Of a stretch of 63,457 nt of DNA, positions 52,140-60,978 are shown piece by piece. Under the pieces are notes generated by a model. It was not told the origin of the DNA. It saw only the letters and a program-made list of their open reading frames with translations, and searched no databases. The DNA lies in assembly GCA_021803325.1 (NCBI GenBank), contig JAJZLP010000122.1:1-63457 (forward strand), given 5' to 3'. The stretch's first letter is position 1. Each line of letters starts with the position of its first letter. Made by a program: the position numbers and the translations under genes. This DNA comes from Actinomycetes bacterium. Lineage in GTDB: Bacteria > Actinomycetota > Acidimicrobiia > Acidimicrobiales > UBA8190.

Positions 52140-53003
52140 ATGGCGACGCTCGTCGAACGCCTCGGATATCCGGCGGATGGGAAGCTGCTGATCCTGAACG
52201 CAGACGACCTCGGCTCCTGCCACGCCGCAAACGAGGGTATCTACCAGGCACTCCGCAGCGGTCTGGCGACCAGCGCCAGCCTGATGGTTCCCTGCCCCTG
52301 GTCCCGAGGAGCAGCTGCCGCCTACCGCGGCGACGACGTGGGCGTGCATCTGACCGTGAACGCCGAGCACGATCTGGTCCGCTGGGGGCCGATCACCCAT
52401 GCTCCTTCCCTGCTCGACGGTGATGGCGGCTTCCCCCGCACCGTGACCGACTTGTGGGACCACGCCGACGCAGACGAGGTGCGGCGCGAATTGCGCGCCC
52501 AAGTGGAGCGGGCGATCCTGTGGGGCTTCGACGTCAGCCATCTCGACGCTCACCTTGGAGCGGTGCCCGGGCGTCCCGAGTTCTTCGACGTCTACTTGGA
52601 ACTGGCCATCGAATTCGGGCTTCCGATGCGGCTGCCGGGACCGGCCCACGCACCCGCGTCCGGCTTCCCTTGCCGCGAGCTCGCCGCCGAAGCCGGCGTG
52701 GTGGTTGCCGACGACCTCCTGCCGCTCTACGGCGTCGGAGCGCGCCAGGCACTGTTCGAAGCACTCCCAGGATTGCGCCCTGGTGTCACCGAGGTGCGAC
52801 TGCACCCAGCGGTGGACAGCCCCGAGCTTCGGGCCATGACCCCGGACTGGTCTGCGCGGGTCGACGACCACCGCCTCCTCGTGTCCGACCCTGCTCTCGG
52901 CGACGCCATCGCCGCTTGCGGCATCACACTCGTCGGCTATCGGCCCTTGCGGGACCTCATGCGCCGGAGCAGGCCCACTCCCGTGCCACGGCCTGTCCCA
53001 TGA
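52140..53003 (+). CDS. YdjC/ChbG-family carbohydrate deacetylase
   Basis: 287 residues. KLLILNADDLGSCHAANEGI holds the metal-binding Asp-Asp pair. Further metal/active-site histidines are in DVGVHLTVNAE and FDVSHLDAHLGAVPG. EVRLHPAVDSPEL near the C-terminus completes the fold. Relatives remove acetyl groups from chito-oligosaccharides. The ATG is 7 nt after TACCGT (52127-52132). Substrate not known. Confidence 0.88.
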   Translation: MATLVERLGYPADGKLLILNADDLGSCHAANEGIYQALRSGLATSASLMVPCPWSRGAAAAYRGDDVGVHLTVNAEHDLVRWGPITHAPSLLDGDGGFPRTVTDLWDHADADEVRRELRAQVERAILWGFDVSHLDAHLGAVPGRPEFFDVYLELAIEFGLPMRLPGPAHAPASGFPCRELAAEAGVVVADDLLPLYGVGARQALFEALPGLRPGVTEVRLHPAVDSPELRAMTPDWSARVDDHRLLVSDPALGDAIAACGITLVGYRPLRDLMRRSRPTPVPRPVP

Positions 53004-53929
53004 CGAGCACGGTCGTGGCCGCCGAGGTCGTCGAGGTCGCCGACCCATCTGGAAGTGCCGTCGTCGGGCCGTCCTCCACCACAGACGATCCCGCCGACGA
53101 ACGGCAGCCGGTCGGTGAATCGCCTGCCTGGGCTTGGGCCGGCGCCACGCTCATCGGTGCCGCCGACCGGCCCGACATCGTCGACCTTGCGGTCCACGTC
53201 GACCGCAGAGGCCTGGCCCTGGCTCCGCCAGCCATCTCGCCGGGCGCCGAAGAGCACTGGCGCACCCTGCGATGGACCACTGTGCGATCCATCGCCGTCC
53301 GGTCAGCGACGATCGCACGTATCGGAACCCCCGAATCCGCCCGAACCCCCACCCCCGGGACCGCTCCCGCCGCCGGGGTCCGAACCCCCAGCACCACCAG
53401 AACCCCAGGGACCGCTCCCGCCGCCGGGGCTGGCACCGTCGTCCTGATCCGGACAGACCGGGCCACGTACCGGCTTCGATTGCCGGAGGTCGCCCCCGCC
53501 ACCGTCGCCACTGCCCTCCGGCGCTTCGCTCCGGACGGCCTGATGACCGGCCCCACCAGACCCGCAATTGGATCCCCGCCCACGCCGCTCCATGGGGTGG
53601 CCGGCGCCCCCAGGCGCGGTCGGCCCCGCGCACCAGCTGCCCTCGGCTACCAGTCGTCCGTCGCCGGCAGCGATGCGAGCAGCCGCTCCGCCGAACAGGA
53701 GCTCGCCGAGGAGCCAACCGACGGCGACGCAGCCAGGCCGGCCATTGCATCCAGGACGGCACCATCGACGTTCGTCCGGATCCGACCGGTCCTCACCGCC
53801 GTGCTCGTACTGGCCGTCGCCACCATGGTGGCGCTTGTGCTGGCCGACAGCGTCGGCGCCATCCACCTGACGTGGCTCGGCGGAACTGGGGCCAGCAGTC
53901 CATCGGCGGCACCGTTCCACCTTCGGTGA
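53000..53929 (+). CDS. Tail-anchored membrane protein, function unknown
   Basis: 309 residues. The ATG overlaps the upstream stop as ATGA. The first 240 residues are mostly polar, with a small beta-rich part (PDIVDLAVHVDRRGLALAPP, LRWTTVRSIAVRSATIARIG, TVVLIRTDRATYRLRLPEVA) that resembles a PH-like fold, interrupted by a repeated TPGTAPAAG insert. One hydrophobic helix (about 265-287, VLTAVLVLAVATMVALVLAD) lies near the C-terminus. I do not recognise a family. Confidence 0.7.
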   Translation: MTSTVVAAEVVEVADPSGSAVVGPSSTTDDPADERQPVGESPAWAWAGATLIGAADRPDIVDLAVHVDRRGLALAPPAISPGAEEHWRTLRWTTVRSIAVRSATIARIGTPESARTPTPGTAPAAGVRTPSTTRTPGTAPAAGAGTVVLIRTDRATYRLRLPEVAPATVATALRRFAPDGLMTGPTRPAIGSPPTPLHGVAGAPRRGRPRAPAALGYQSSVAGSDASSRSAEQELAEEPTDGDAARPAIASRTAPSTFVRIRPVLTAVLVLAVATMVALVLADSVGAIHLTWLGGTGASSPSAAPFHLR

Positions 53930-54182
53930 CCTGGGTGGCCCACAGCCTGGGTTCCCGGCTGTCCAGCCACCCCGCTGTCCAGCCACCCCGCTGTCCAGCC
54001 GTTCACCCCCTCGCCGCCCGTGAGCAGTCACGCGCATTGCGAAGGTCCGTGTCGTCCCTGGTCACGCTCCATACGTGACCGCTTGAACGATGTTGGGCGA
54101 CACGATCGCACCGATCCACTGTGCACGGCCGGCGTTCTCCACCCGGCCAGCACGACGCCTGGCTCTCCGGCGCCAAGCCGGC

Positions 54183-54611
54183 TCAATCCTCGGTGATGCC
54201 CGCAACCGCCGACCGCACGACACCAAACCGCTCCCCTGCGCTGCAGGCGAGCAGGTCCAGAACGGCGCCAGTCCGCCCTTCGACCTTGGCCAGTCCCTGC
54301 ATGTAGGCGGACGACAGCCCGAGATCCCCGCAGAGCACCCGCCTAGCGTTATCCACGCTGATGGTGACCACCACGTCAGCCCGACCGGTCGGGCCCGGCC
54401 CGGCGACGGTCATCGACCCATCCTGCACTGTGCACGACCATCGCACATCGCCGTCAGCAACTCCCGTGACGACGACGTGGACCCGCATGCCGTCCGGGTG
54501 CACGGGTGCATCGGGTGCGCCAACGCTCGCCAGGCCGGCGCATCCCACCCCAGCATCCGCCACCACCCGGCGGACATCCTCGAACCATGCCTCGGACAGC
54601 CAGCGGCTCAT
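54183..54611 (-). CDS. SCP2 sterol-carrier domain protein
   Basis: 142 residues. The pattern VRWSCTVQDGSMTVAGPGPTG followed by ADVVVTISVDNARRVLCGDL and AYMQGLAKVEGR fits the small lipid-binding SCP2 fold. A start at 54611 (MSRWLSEAWFEDVRR) is favoured; ATG 54644 is possible. It lies 48 bp after mca and is probably co-transcribed. The ligand is unknown. Confidence 0.82.
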   Translation of the reverse strand: MSRWLSEAWFEDVRRVVADAGVGCAGLASVGAPDAPVHPDGMRVHVVVTGVADGDVRWSCTVQDGSMTVAGPGPTGRADVVVTISVDNARRVLCGDLGLSSAYMQGLAKVEGRTGAVLDLLACSAGERFGVVRSAVAGITED

Positions 54612-54659
54612 GTGCCGCCGACCTCGCCGCCACTCATCGAGCACCGCTCCCGCCGAACG

Positions 54660-55589
54660 TCATCGGCCCGGAACCGAGGGCACGCCGCCAGCGTCCTCCC
54701 ACTCCTGCACCCCGGCGAACAGGTCATCCTCCACTGACCCGGCACCCAGCGGGTACGGCAGGTCGGCGACCCAACCCGGCGCCGTGCGCAACAGCTGGTA
54801 CTCGTCGATCGGGTGGACCTCTTGCAGGACCTCGGGCGGCAACCCGAACCACATCCGCGACCCAGGGTCCACCTGGGTGCGGTGCGCCAGCAGGGCACGG
54901 CGGCGCACGTCGGCAAACCCAGACACGTCGATCACCGTGGTCTCCGGCGGGCCGGGCCGACGGGCGCGCTCCAGCCACCCATCCTCGAACGGCGACTCGA
55001 GCCCCAACTCCCCGAACTTCTCGTGCATGGCCAAAACCCGCCGGGACGACCAGCCGCTGGCATAGAGCTTCGCCACCTGCCACGCCGGGCCGGCCCCCGG
55101 GAACATCGCCGGGTCGGCAGCCGCGTCGAATGCCGCCACCGTCACCTCGTGCACCCGGAGGTGATCGGGGTGCGGGTACCCGCTCTGGTCCTCCGGATAG
55201 GTGACGACCACGTCGGGCCGGGCACGCCGCAGCACTGCCACCAGTCGGCCGACGGCTTCGTCCAGCGGCGCCCGAGCAAAACAGTCGGGATGCTCGTTGG
55301 CCTCGGTGCCGGGCATGCCCGAGTCGCGGTAGCCCAGCATGACCAGCTCGTCGTAGCCGATCACCTGCACGGCCTCGTCCAGCTCCCGGCGGCGGACAGC
55401 AGGCAGGTTCTGGCGTACCTCGTCGGTGTCCATGGCCGGGTTCAGGATGTCGCCGGCCTCACCCCCGGTGCAGCACACCAGGACACAGCGGACACCCTGC
55501 GCGCCGTACCGGGCGACGGTGGCCGGGCCCTTGGACGACTCGTCGTCGGGATGGGCGTGGACGGTCAGCAGGCAGCGCGGTCGAGCCAC
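54660..55589 (-). CDS. mca: Mycothiol S-conjugate amidase
   Basis: 309 residues, LmbE/PIG-L zinc amidase fold. The zinc motif HAHPDDESSKGPATVARY and the later histidine in YPHPDHLRVHEV are present. ESSKG and the length fit Mca, which splits mycothiol conjugates to detoxify electrophiles, better than the related MshB. The GTG at 55589 is 7 nt after TACCGT (55597-55602). With mshD at 12672, the window has two mycothiol genes. Confidence 0.92.
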   Translation of the reverse strand: MARPRCLLTVHAHPDDESSKGPATVARYGAQGVRCVLVCCTGGEAGDILNPAMDTDEVRQNLPAVRRRELDEAVQVIGYDELVMLGYRDSGMPGTEANEHPDCFARAPLDEAVGRLVAVLRRARPDVVVTYPEDQSGYPHPDHLRVHEVTVAAFDAAADPAMFPGAGPAWQVAKLYASGWSSRRVLAMHEKFGELGLESPFEDGWLERARRPGPPETTVIDVSGFADVRRRALLAHRTQVDPGSRMWFGLPPEVLQEVHPIDEYQLLRTAPGWVADLPYPLGAGSVEDDLFAGVQEWEDAGGVPSVPGR

Positions 55590-56039
55590 GCGACCCACGG
55601 TAGCCGGGTCGCCACCGCCGTCATGCGCCACCACTGCCGCCACCCACCACCACCACCACCACCACCACCACCGAGCGCTCACCACCGCCGGCATTACCAC
55701 CGCCGGCATCACCACCGCCGGCATCACCACCGCCGGCATCACCGAAACCCGCATCCGGGCATGGCACCACCTCCGGTGGGCCCTGCACCGCTCCGATCCG
55801 AACACCCCAGCTCGCAGGGCACGGCCTGCTCCCGACTGACAGTCAATGGCAGTTCCCGCTCCCCTATGCTCATGAGCGGACCGCGCGGTCACGTGCCTCT
55901 CGGGTCGAGGGGCGGCCGGGCGGATGGGAAGTGAGGTACCACGCATCATGGGTGTGCACGCACACCGCCGGCATGGCCGGCAGGGGGATGTTGCGAGCGC
56001 GGGCACCGCCTTGGGCCGCAGCGCGACGGGGGCCTTCTG
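55590..56039. other. 450-bp gap with CAC-run and 15-bp repeats
   Basis: Holds a run of CAC triplets (55642-55672) and a 15-bp repeat GCCGGCATCACCACC at 55687, 55702, 55717 and 55732. The region then carries the htpX promoter and leader. No gene is supported. Confidence 0.7.
55642..55743. repeat. CAC microsatellite followed by 15-bp tandem repeat
   Basis: About ten CAC triplets, then four copies of a 15-bp unit starting GCCGGCAT. It is 50 bp upstream of mca. Confidence 0.92.
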
Positions 56040-56975
56040 ATGGCGGTCAGCCACCGGATCCCCGCTGACCGCGGGCTCACCATCCGCATGTTCATCACAG
56101 GCCTGCTGCTCGTCGTGCTCTACGCGGTCGTCGGTGGCGTGCTGTACGCCGTCGGCGCCTCGATCGCCATCGTCCTGATCGTGCCGCTCGGTCTGGCCTT
56201 CGTGCAGTACTGGTTCTCCGACAAGATCGCCCTGTGGGGGATGAAGGGGCACATCGTCACCCCTGAGCAGGCCCCCGAGCTCCACGGCATCATCGACCGC
56301 CTCTGCGCGTTGGCCGACATGCCCAAGCCCCGTGTCGCCATCGCCGACGTCGACATGCCCAACGCGTTCGCCACCGGGCGCAGCCCGTCCAACGCCGTCG
56401 TGTGCGCCACCCGTGGCATCATGCGCCGGCTCGACGAGCCCGAGTTGGAAGCTGTCCTCGCCCACGAGCTGTCGCACGTCGCCCACCGCGACGTGGCGGT
56501 CATGACCATAGCCAGCTTCCTCGGCATGGTCGCCGGCATGGTCACCCGCGTCATGTTCTACATGGGCCTGTTCGGCGGGTTCGGCGGCGGTGGCGGCGGC
56601 GGCCGCAACAACCAGAGCGGGCAGAGCCTGGCCGCGATGGAGATGGCCGTGCTGCTGTTCTCGGTGGTCGTCTATGCCATCAGCTTCATGTTGACCATGG
56701 CCTTGTCGCGGTACCGGGAGCTCGCTGCTGACCGATCGGGTGCCATCTTGACCGGCCGGCCCTCGCTGCTCGCCTCGGCACTCATCAAGGTCACCGGCGA
56801 CATGGGCCGCATCCCGACGAGGGACCTGCGGGCAGCCGAGCACTTCAACGCCTTCTTCTTCACCCCGGCCCTGACCAAGGGTGTGAGCGTGTCGTCGCTG
56901 TTCTCGACACACCCGCCGCTGCAGAAGCGCTTGGACCAGCTCGCCAAGATCGAGGCCGAGCTCAACCGTCCCTGA
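56040..56975 (+). CDS. htpX: HtpX-family membrane zinc metalloprotease
   Basis: 311 residues, M48 family. Two N-terminal membrane helices, then the zinc motif LAHELSHVAHRD and the third ligand in RYRELAADRSGA. Two more helices surround a Gly-rich loop (GGFGGGGGGG). C-terminal FSTHPPLQKRLDQLAKIE is typical. It degrades faulty membrane proteins. The neighbour at 57114 is PspAB-like, a common pair in Actinobacteria. Confidence 0.94.
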   Translation: MAVSHRIPADRGLTIRMFITGLLLVVLYAVVGGVLYAVGASIAIVLIVPLGLAFVQYWFSDKIALWGMKGHIVTPEQAPELHGIIDRLCALADMPKPRVAIADVDMPNAFATGRSPSNAVVCATRGIMRRLDEPELEAVLAHELSHVAHRDVAVMTIASFLGMVAGMVTRVMFYMGLFGGFGGGGGGGRNNQSGQSLAAMEMAVLLFSVVVYAISFMLTMALSRYRELAADRSGAILTGRPSLLASALIKVTGDMGRIPTRDLRAAEHFNAFFFTPALTKGVSVSSLFSTHPPLQKRLDQLAKIEAELNRP

Positions 56976-56996
56976 CCGGACGGCACCCGCTGACCA

Positions 56997-57088
56997 CCCA
57001 CCCGCTGGCCACCCAGCTCCTGACCATCCACTGACTGCTCACCCACCCGCTGGCCACCCAGCCACTGACCATCCACTGACTGCTCACC
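56997..57088. repeat. 45-bp tandem repeat, two copies
   Basis: CCCGCTGGCCACCCAGC at 57001 and 57046, with matching CTGACCATCCACTGACTGCT. It lies between htpX and the PspAB-like gene. Confidence 0.88.
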
Positions 57089-57113
57089 TACCTACCGGGA
57101 CCCGACAGCACAC

Positions 57114-57854
57114 ATGGGACTGCTCGACACCATCCTCGGCCGGACGAAGCCGGTCAAGCCCAACCTGGACCAGCTCTTCGCCCTCTCAGGAGCGGCGTTG
57201 ACCCTTCAGGCGGCGACCGGTCTGCTCCCGTCGGGGCGAGCCGGCGTGTGCGCCAAACCGCCGACCGGGCCGTCGTTCGAGCAGATGCAGCGCGACATCG
57301 CTGCGTTGCTGGCCACGGGCAGCGGACCAGCTCCCGACCTCGCAACAACCGCGGCCGACAGCTCGGAGACCGGATCTGAGTCCAGCCACACGCCAGGTTC
57401 GGGGCTTGCTGCGGGTGGAGACGCCACGTCCCTCGCCGCCCTCGACGACGGGTCGGGTATGGCCGGCGCCGCCGATATGACCGTCCGGCACGCTGTCGAC
57501 AGCTTCGGCTACCAGTGGATCGTGGTCGACGGCGGCACCATGGAGGATCTCGTCACCCGGGTGCACATGGTCCACAGCTCGCTCGAGGACGCCGGGTGGA
57601 GCGAGCAGTTGCTGTGCTCGGTGTTCGGCTTCCGGCCCGGTCCAGGTGTCGTCGGAGACCTGGGCTCGATCGGCACCTCGCTCTTCCTCGTCTACCTGGC
57701 GAAACGGGGCACCTTCTACCCCTTCGCCCCGACCGGCCGCCAGCAGCGCAACAGCGAGCTCGAGCTGCGGATCCGCAGCATGATCGGCAGCGATCTGCCG
57801 GTCGAGAGCGACCTGGCCCGGTGGTTCCCGATGTGGGACCTGCCCGTCGCCTGA
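57114..57854 (+). CDS. pspAB: PspA-associated protein PspAB
   Basis: 246 residues. MGLLDTILGRTKPVKPNLDQ and LTLQAATGLLPSGRAGVCAK are the N-terminal family signature. The C-terminal half (FGYQWIVVDGGTMEDLVTRV, YLAKRGTFYPFAPTG, ELELRIRSMIGSDLPVE) also fits. The middle, about 75 residues, is a low-complexity Ser/Gly/Thr insert. Members are linked to the phage-shock envelope response; the gene follows htpX. Exact role is not known. Confidence 0.88.
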   Translation: MGLLDTILGRTKPVKPNLDQLFALSGAALTLQAATGLLPSGRAGVCAKPPTGPSFEQMQRDIAALLATGSGPAPDLATTAADSSETGSESSHTPGSGLAAGGDATSLAALDDGSGMAGAADMTVRHAVDSFGYQWIVVDGGTMEDLVTRVHMVHSSLEDAGWSEQLLCSVFGFRPGPGVVGDLGSIGTSLFLVYLAKRGTFYPFAPTGRQQRNSELELRIRSMIGSDLPVESDLARWFPMWDLPVA

Positions 57855-57904
57855 CAGCCTGGCTCCACCGCCCCGGGCCGCCGCTCCGACGTGCCGCCAC
57901 ACTT

Positions 57905-58020
57905 GAGCCCTGCTACCTCCACGGCAAGCCACGTCCACGGCATGCCACGTCCAAGGCATGCCCCACCTCCACGCCAAGCCACGTCCGAGCCAAGCCACGT
58001 CCGAGCCAAGCCACGTCGAA
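57905..58020. repeat. Degenerate 16-bp repeats (CAAGCCACGTCCGAGC)
   Basis: Clear copies at 57975, 57991 and 58007, with looser CCACGTCCACGGCATG copies before them. It lies between two convergent genes. Confidence 0.85.
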
Positions 58021-58084
58021 GCCCCGCTGGGAGTCGCCCGGTTGGAGGCAGCAGCCAGCTGGCAGCAGTTGCCGTCGCTCCGGC

Positions 58085-58426
58085 TCAACCTCCGCGGTGA
58101 GCCCGAAGGTGCCGCCGGGCAACGCGGCGGAGTTGAAGGAGCCGGACAGCCCCGGCCATCACCACGACTAGTCCGCCGAGCACCGCTGCCAGTAGGAGGT
58201 CGAGGCCCAGAGGGATCCGCCAGCGTGCCGTAAAGAACCGCACGTCGACGTCCTGCAGGTTTTGCAGGATGAACACCAGGACCACTGTCAAGAACACCAA
58301 TCCGGCGACCACCGCTGTCCACACCGCGCTGGTTCGCGTGGACGGGACGACACCCCTGGCCGATCTGGCACGGCTACCAAAAGCAGGAACGTGATCGACC
58401 TGTTCGACACTGTGCTCGGCTGACAT
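58085..58426 (-). CDS. LapA-domain small membrane protein
   Basis: 113 residues from ATG 58426, which has GGAGAGGGG just upstream. Two membrane helices (TAVVAGLVFLTVVLVFILQN and LGLDLLLAAVLGGLVVVMAG) flank LQDVDVRFFTARWRIPLGLD, the LapA/DUF1049 pattern. The frame stays open to 58657, adding an Ala/Gly/Ser-rich N-terminus, so an earlier start is possible. Function in Actinobacteria is unclear. Confidence 0.78.
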   Translation of the reverse strand: MSAEHSVEQVDHVPAFGSRARSARGVVPSTRTSAVWTAVVAGLVFLTVVLVFILQNLQDVDVRFFTARWRIPLGLDLLLAAVLGGLVVVMAGAVRLLQLRRVARRHLRAHRGG

Positions 58427-58894
58427 CCCCTCTCCGATCGGCGGCGGCGGCACTCGATCATCCACCGGAGTCGCGCCTGCCGCCGAAATGGATGTGGCCC
58501 CGGGCGCGGCGGTGGCCCCCGTGGCCGAGGGGGCATCTGGGTCCGAGCCCGCAACCGAAGCCGTTCCGCTGATCAGGCCGGATGCTGCGACCGAAGCCGT
58601 ACCCGTTGCCTCTGCCTGTGCACTGCCGTTTGGACCGCTCGCATGCATTCGCCTCATTGGCGATCACCTGCCTCCCATACCTGTGTCCCGCTGCCGGTTC
58701 GCTGCGGGGCAGCCCGTTCCCGATCTGCCGATTGCGGTCCGGCACCGGGCGTCGGTGCGCTCCCCTCCGTTGTACCCAATATGCTGCCGAGCCGCACATG
58801 GTCGACCACGGCCAGCGAGCAATCCGTCATTGACGGAGAGCGATCTCCGGCTTCTGGCCCGTGAGCCACGCGCTGCAACGGTGGCCTGAGCTGA
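58427..58894. other. 468-bp gap, no gene recognised
   Basis: Upstream of the LapA-like gene; it includes the alternative longer N-terminus up to 58657. The part around 58640-58800 is somewhat AT-richer and probably holds that gene's promoter. Nothing else is supported. Confidence 0.5.
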
Positions 58895-60037
58895 TCAGCG
58901 GTAGGGGTCCCAGGCTGGTGCACCCTGGTCGAGGCGATCGAGCCCGTCGCGCACCACCTCCAGGAACTCGTCGGGCCCGATCCTGCTCGCCCCGGTCCCG
59001 ACGTGGTGCAATCTCGGGGTGAGCGCACCCGCTCCGTCGAACCGCCAACTCAGCACCGCCCGATCTCCAGCTGCGCCATGACGGCCTAGTGCCTCGGCAC
59101 CACGCGAGACGGGTTCCTGGCATCCATCGCCACCGGTGCCTCCACTCGACCCGCCGAAGGCACCACGACTTCCACCGGCGGAGCCGCCTACATAGCCTTC
59201 CCGACGGTCGAGCTCCGCAGCAACGACAGAGAGGTCGACACGGAGCGGTGCCTGCGGCCGGGCCAGACGCACCCAGGTCTCGTAGCGCAGCAGGAGCCGG
59301 CAGTCTCCGGGCGACACGGTGGCCACGCGCATGCACCGGGTGGCGCTGTTCACTGCAGCAGGATGAAGCGGGTGGCCGGCCCATGCGGCCGCCGGTGGCC
59401 AGGTGCCGCTGGTCGCTTCGACCACAGCAAGGTCCCGCTCTGGCTCCTCGGTGAGCCGAACCACACCACCAGACAGCGCCGCAACCGCGGCATCGTAGGC
59501 AGTTGCCTCCGCCGCCCAGAGCCCTTCGAACGCCTCGACGTCCTTCGCCACATCCGGCAGGCAATCGACACCATGCCTCGCCAGCACTCCGACCGCCCCC
59601 ATCCCGCCGACCACACCGCTTCGAACCTCCTCGACGGGTGTACGGGCAGGATCGAGGAGCGCGGCGAGGGTGAACGCGACCAGGGCGGCGCGGCGGTCGC
59701 CGACGACCCCGAAGTCCCCGACCCGAGCCGCCTCGACCAGGAGATCACCGTGCGCACCGGCCAGCCCGTCCACGCACAGCAGCCCGAGGGCGACCACGCC
59801 GTCCTCGTCGGCGTGGTCGACGGTGACGGTGCGGATCCCCCGGGGCAATGCACGTGGTGCAGCCAGAGCCAGCACCGCGCTCTCGGCGGAGAGGTCCGCA
59901 ATCAGCGCACCCGGCGTGGGGGTACCAGGCCAGTGCGAGATGGTGGCGACAGTACCCGGCCGGGGAGCGCCGTCGACCACCAGGTGCGGTCGATCCCCCA
60001 GCACTGCCGGCGGCACAAAGGTGAACGGACCACGCAT
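58895..60037 (-). CDS. Conserved hypothetical protein (DUF6687-like)
   Basis: 380 residues from ATG 60037 (MRGPFTFVPPAVLGDRPHLV). Notable blocks are VVDGAPRPGTVATISHWPG, LIADLSAESAVLAL, VTVDHADEDGVVALGLLCV and WPPAAAWAGHPLHPAAVNSA. This order, with His and Asp-rich loops, recalls the DUF6687 family and a DHH-like Asp-His-Ala motif, but I know of no reaction. A Gly/Ser-rich insert lies near residue 300. An earlier start (60148) is possible. It is downstream of the pterin dehydratase gene on the same strand. Confidence 0.65.
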   Translation of the reverse strand: MRGPFTFVPPAVLGDRPHLVVDGAPRPGTVATISHWPGTPTPGALIADLSAESAVLALAAPRALPRGIRTVTVDHADEDGVVALGLLCVDGLAGAHGDLLVEAARVGDFGVVGDRRAALVAFTLAALLDPARTPVEEVRSGVVGGMGAVGVLARHGVDCLPDVAKDVEAFEGLWAAEATAYDAAVAALSGGVVRLTEEPERDLAVVEATSGTWPPAAAWAGHPLHPAAVNSATRCMRVATVSPGDCRLLLRYETWVRLARPQAPLRVDLSVVAAELDRREGYVGGSAGGSRGAFGGSSGGTGGDGCQEPVSRGAEALGRHGAAGDRAVLSWRFDGAGALTPRLHHVGTGASRIGPDEFLEVVRDGLDRLDQGAPAWDPYR

Positions 60038-60200
60038 GCCGCTTCGACGCTGCGGCCCACCGCGGAACCCGAACCGCCACAGTCGACCTGGCTGCCCCAC
60101 GTGCTCGGCCGGCGGCGGGCACGTCCCTTCCACTGGAGTGGGTTTCATCGAACCGTGCCAGGCACGGATACCACCCACCCTGGTCGAAGGGGCGGTGGGC

Positions 60201-60686
60201 TCACTGCCGTCTGGCACCCGAACCAGAACTGCTGCCGGAGCCACTGTCGAATCCAGAGCCCGCGCCGGAACTGGAGCCGCCGACCGTGCCCGAATCGGAT
60301 CCGGGTTCGCCGACCGTGCCCGCACCGGATCCGAGTTCGCCGCCTGTGCACGAATCAGATACGGGTTCGCCGACCGTGCCCGCATTGGAACCGCCGGCGG
60401 TGCTGGCCGCATCTCCGTCGAGCGCATCAACGGCAGCAGCCAGGTCCAGGTCGCGGCTGGTGATGCCGCCGGCCGAATGAGTCACCAGCCGGAGGATGAC
60501 GACGTTCCACCGGATGTCGATGTCGGGGTGGTGGTCGGCCTCCTCGGCCAGCTCGCCCACCCGGACGGTGTAGGCAAGCGCGGCCGCGAAATCGAGACCT
60601 CGCCACTGCCGAACCAGAGCGCCGTCACGCCGCTCCCAGCGCAGCCCACGCCGTGTGATCTCGCGGTCGACCTCGGCATCGTTCAT
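60201..60686 (-). CDS. Pterin-4-alpha-carbinolamine dehydratase with Gly/Ser tail
   Basis: 161 residues. Residues 1-92 are the PCD domain: FAAALAYTVRVGELAEEADH and HPDIDIRWNVVILRLVTHSA hold the active-site histidines, and GGITSRDLDLAAAVDAL ends the fold. The last 65 residues are Gly/Ser/Thr repeats (GTVGEPGSDSG, GELGSGAGTVGE) that the family lacks. The enzyme recycles pterin cofactor or aids molybdopterin metabolism. Start at 60686; GTG 60695 is possible. Confidence 0.85.
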   Translation of the reverse strand: MNDAEVDREITRRGLRWERRDGALVRQWRGLDFAAALAYTVRVGELAEEADHHPDIDIRWNVVILRLVTHSAGGITSRDLDLAAAVDALDGDAASTAGGSNAGTVGEPVSDSCTGGELGSGAGTVGEPGSDSGTVGGSSSGAGSGFDSGSGSSSGSGARRQ

Positions 60687-60978
60687 CGTGGTCACTGCCC
60701 ACGCACCACCCGGCTGGTGCTGCCCGCTCCGGCCCAATGGAGACCCCCAGGATACGGTCGACTACCAGCCCGTTCGAGATGGGCGCCGCCATCCACGCCA
60801 TCACCATGGCGACCTGCCACACGTCCGGCTGCGTGACACCTGCTTCGCCGACCTGGCCGGTGGGCACCGTCGACCGCGTCCGATCGCAGGTGGACCGTCA
60901 CCGCCAACTGCGACCGGACCAGGCCGGCAGGCAGGCCGGCAGGCAGGCCGGTGCCCAGGCGCCACCGGCCGCGTCGTG

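Noticed and set aside
55620-55760. Histidine-rich peptide gene from the CAC run
   Set aside because: The frame comes from a microsatellite and neighbouring repeat; it has no start signal and overlaps the antisense of the mca promoter.
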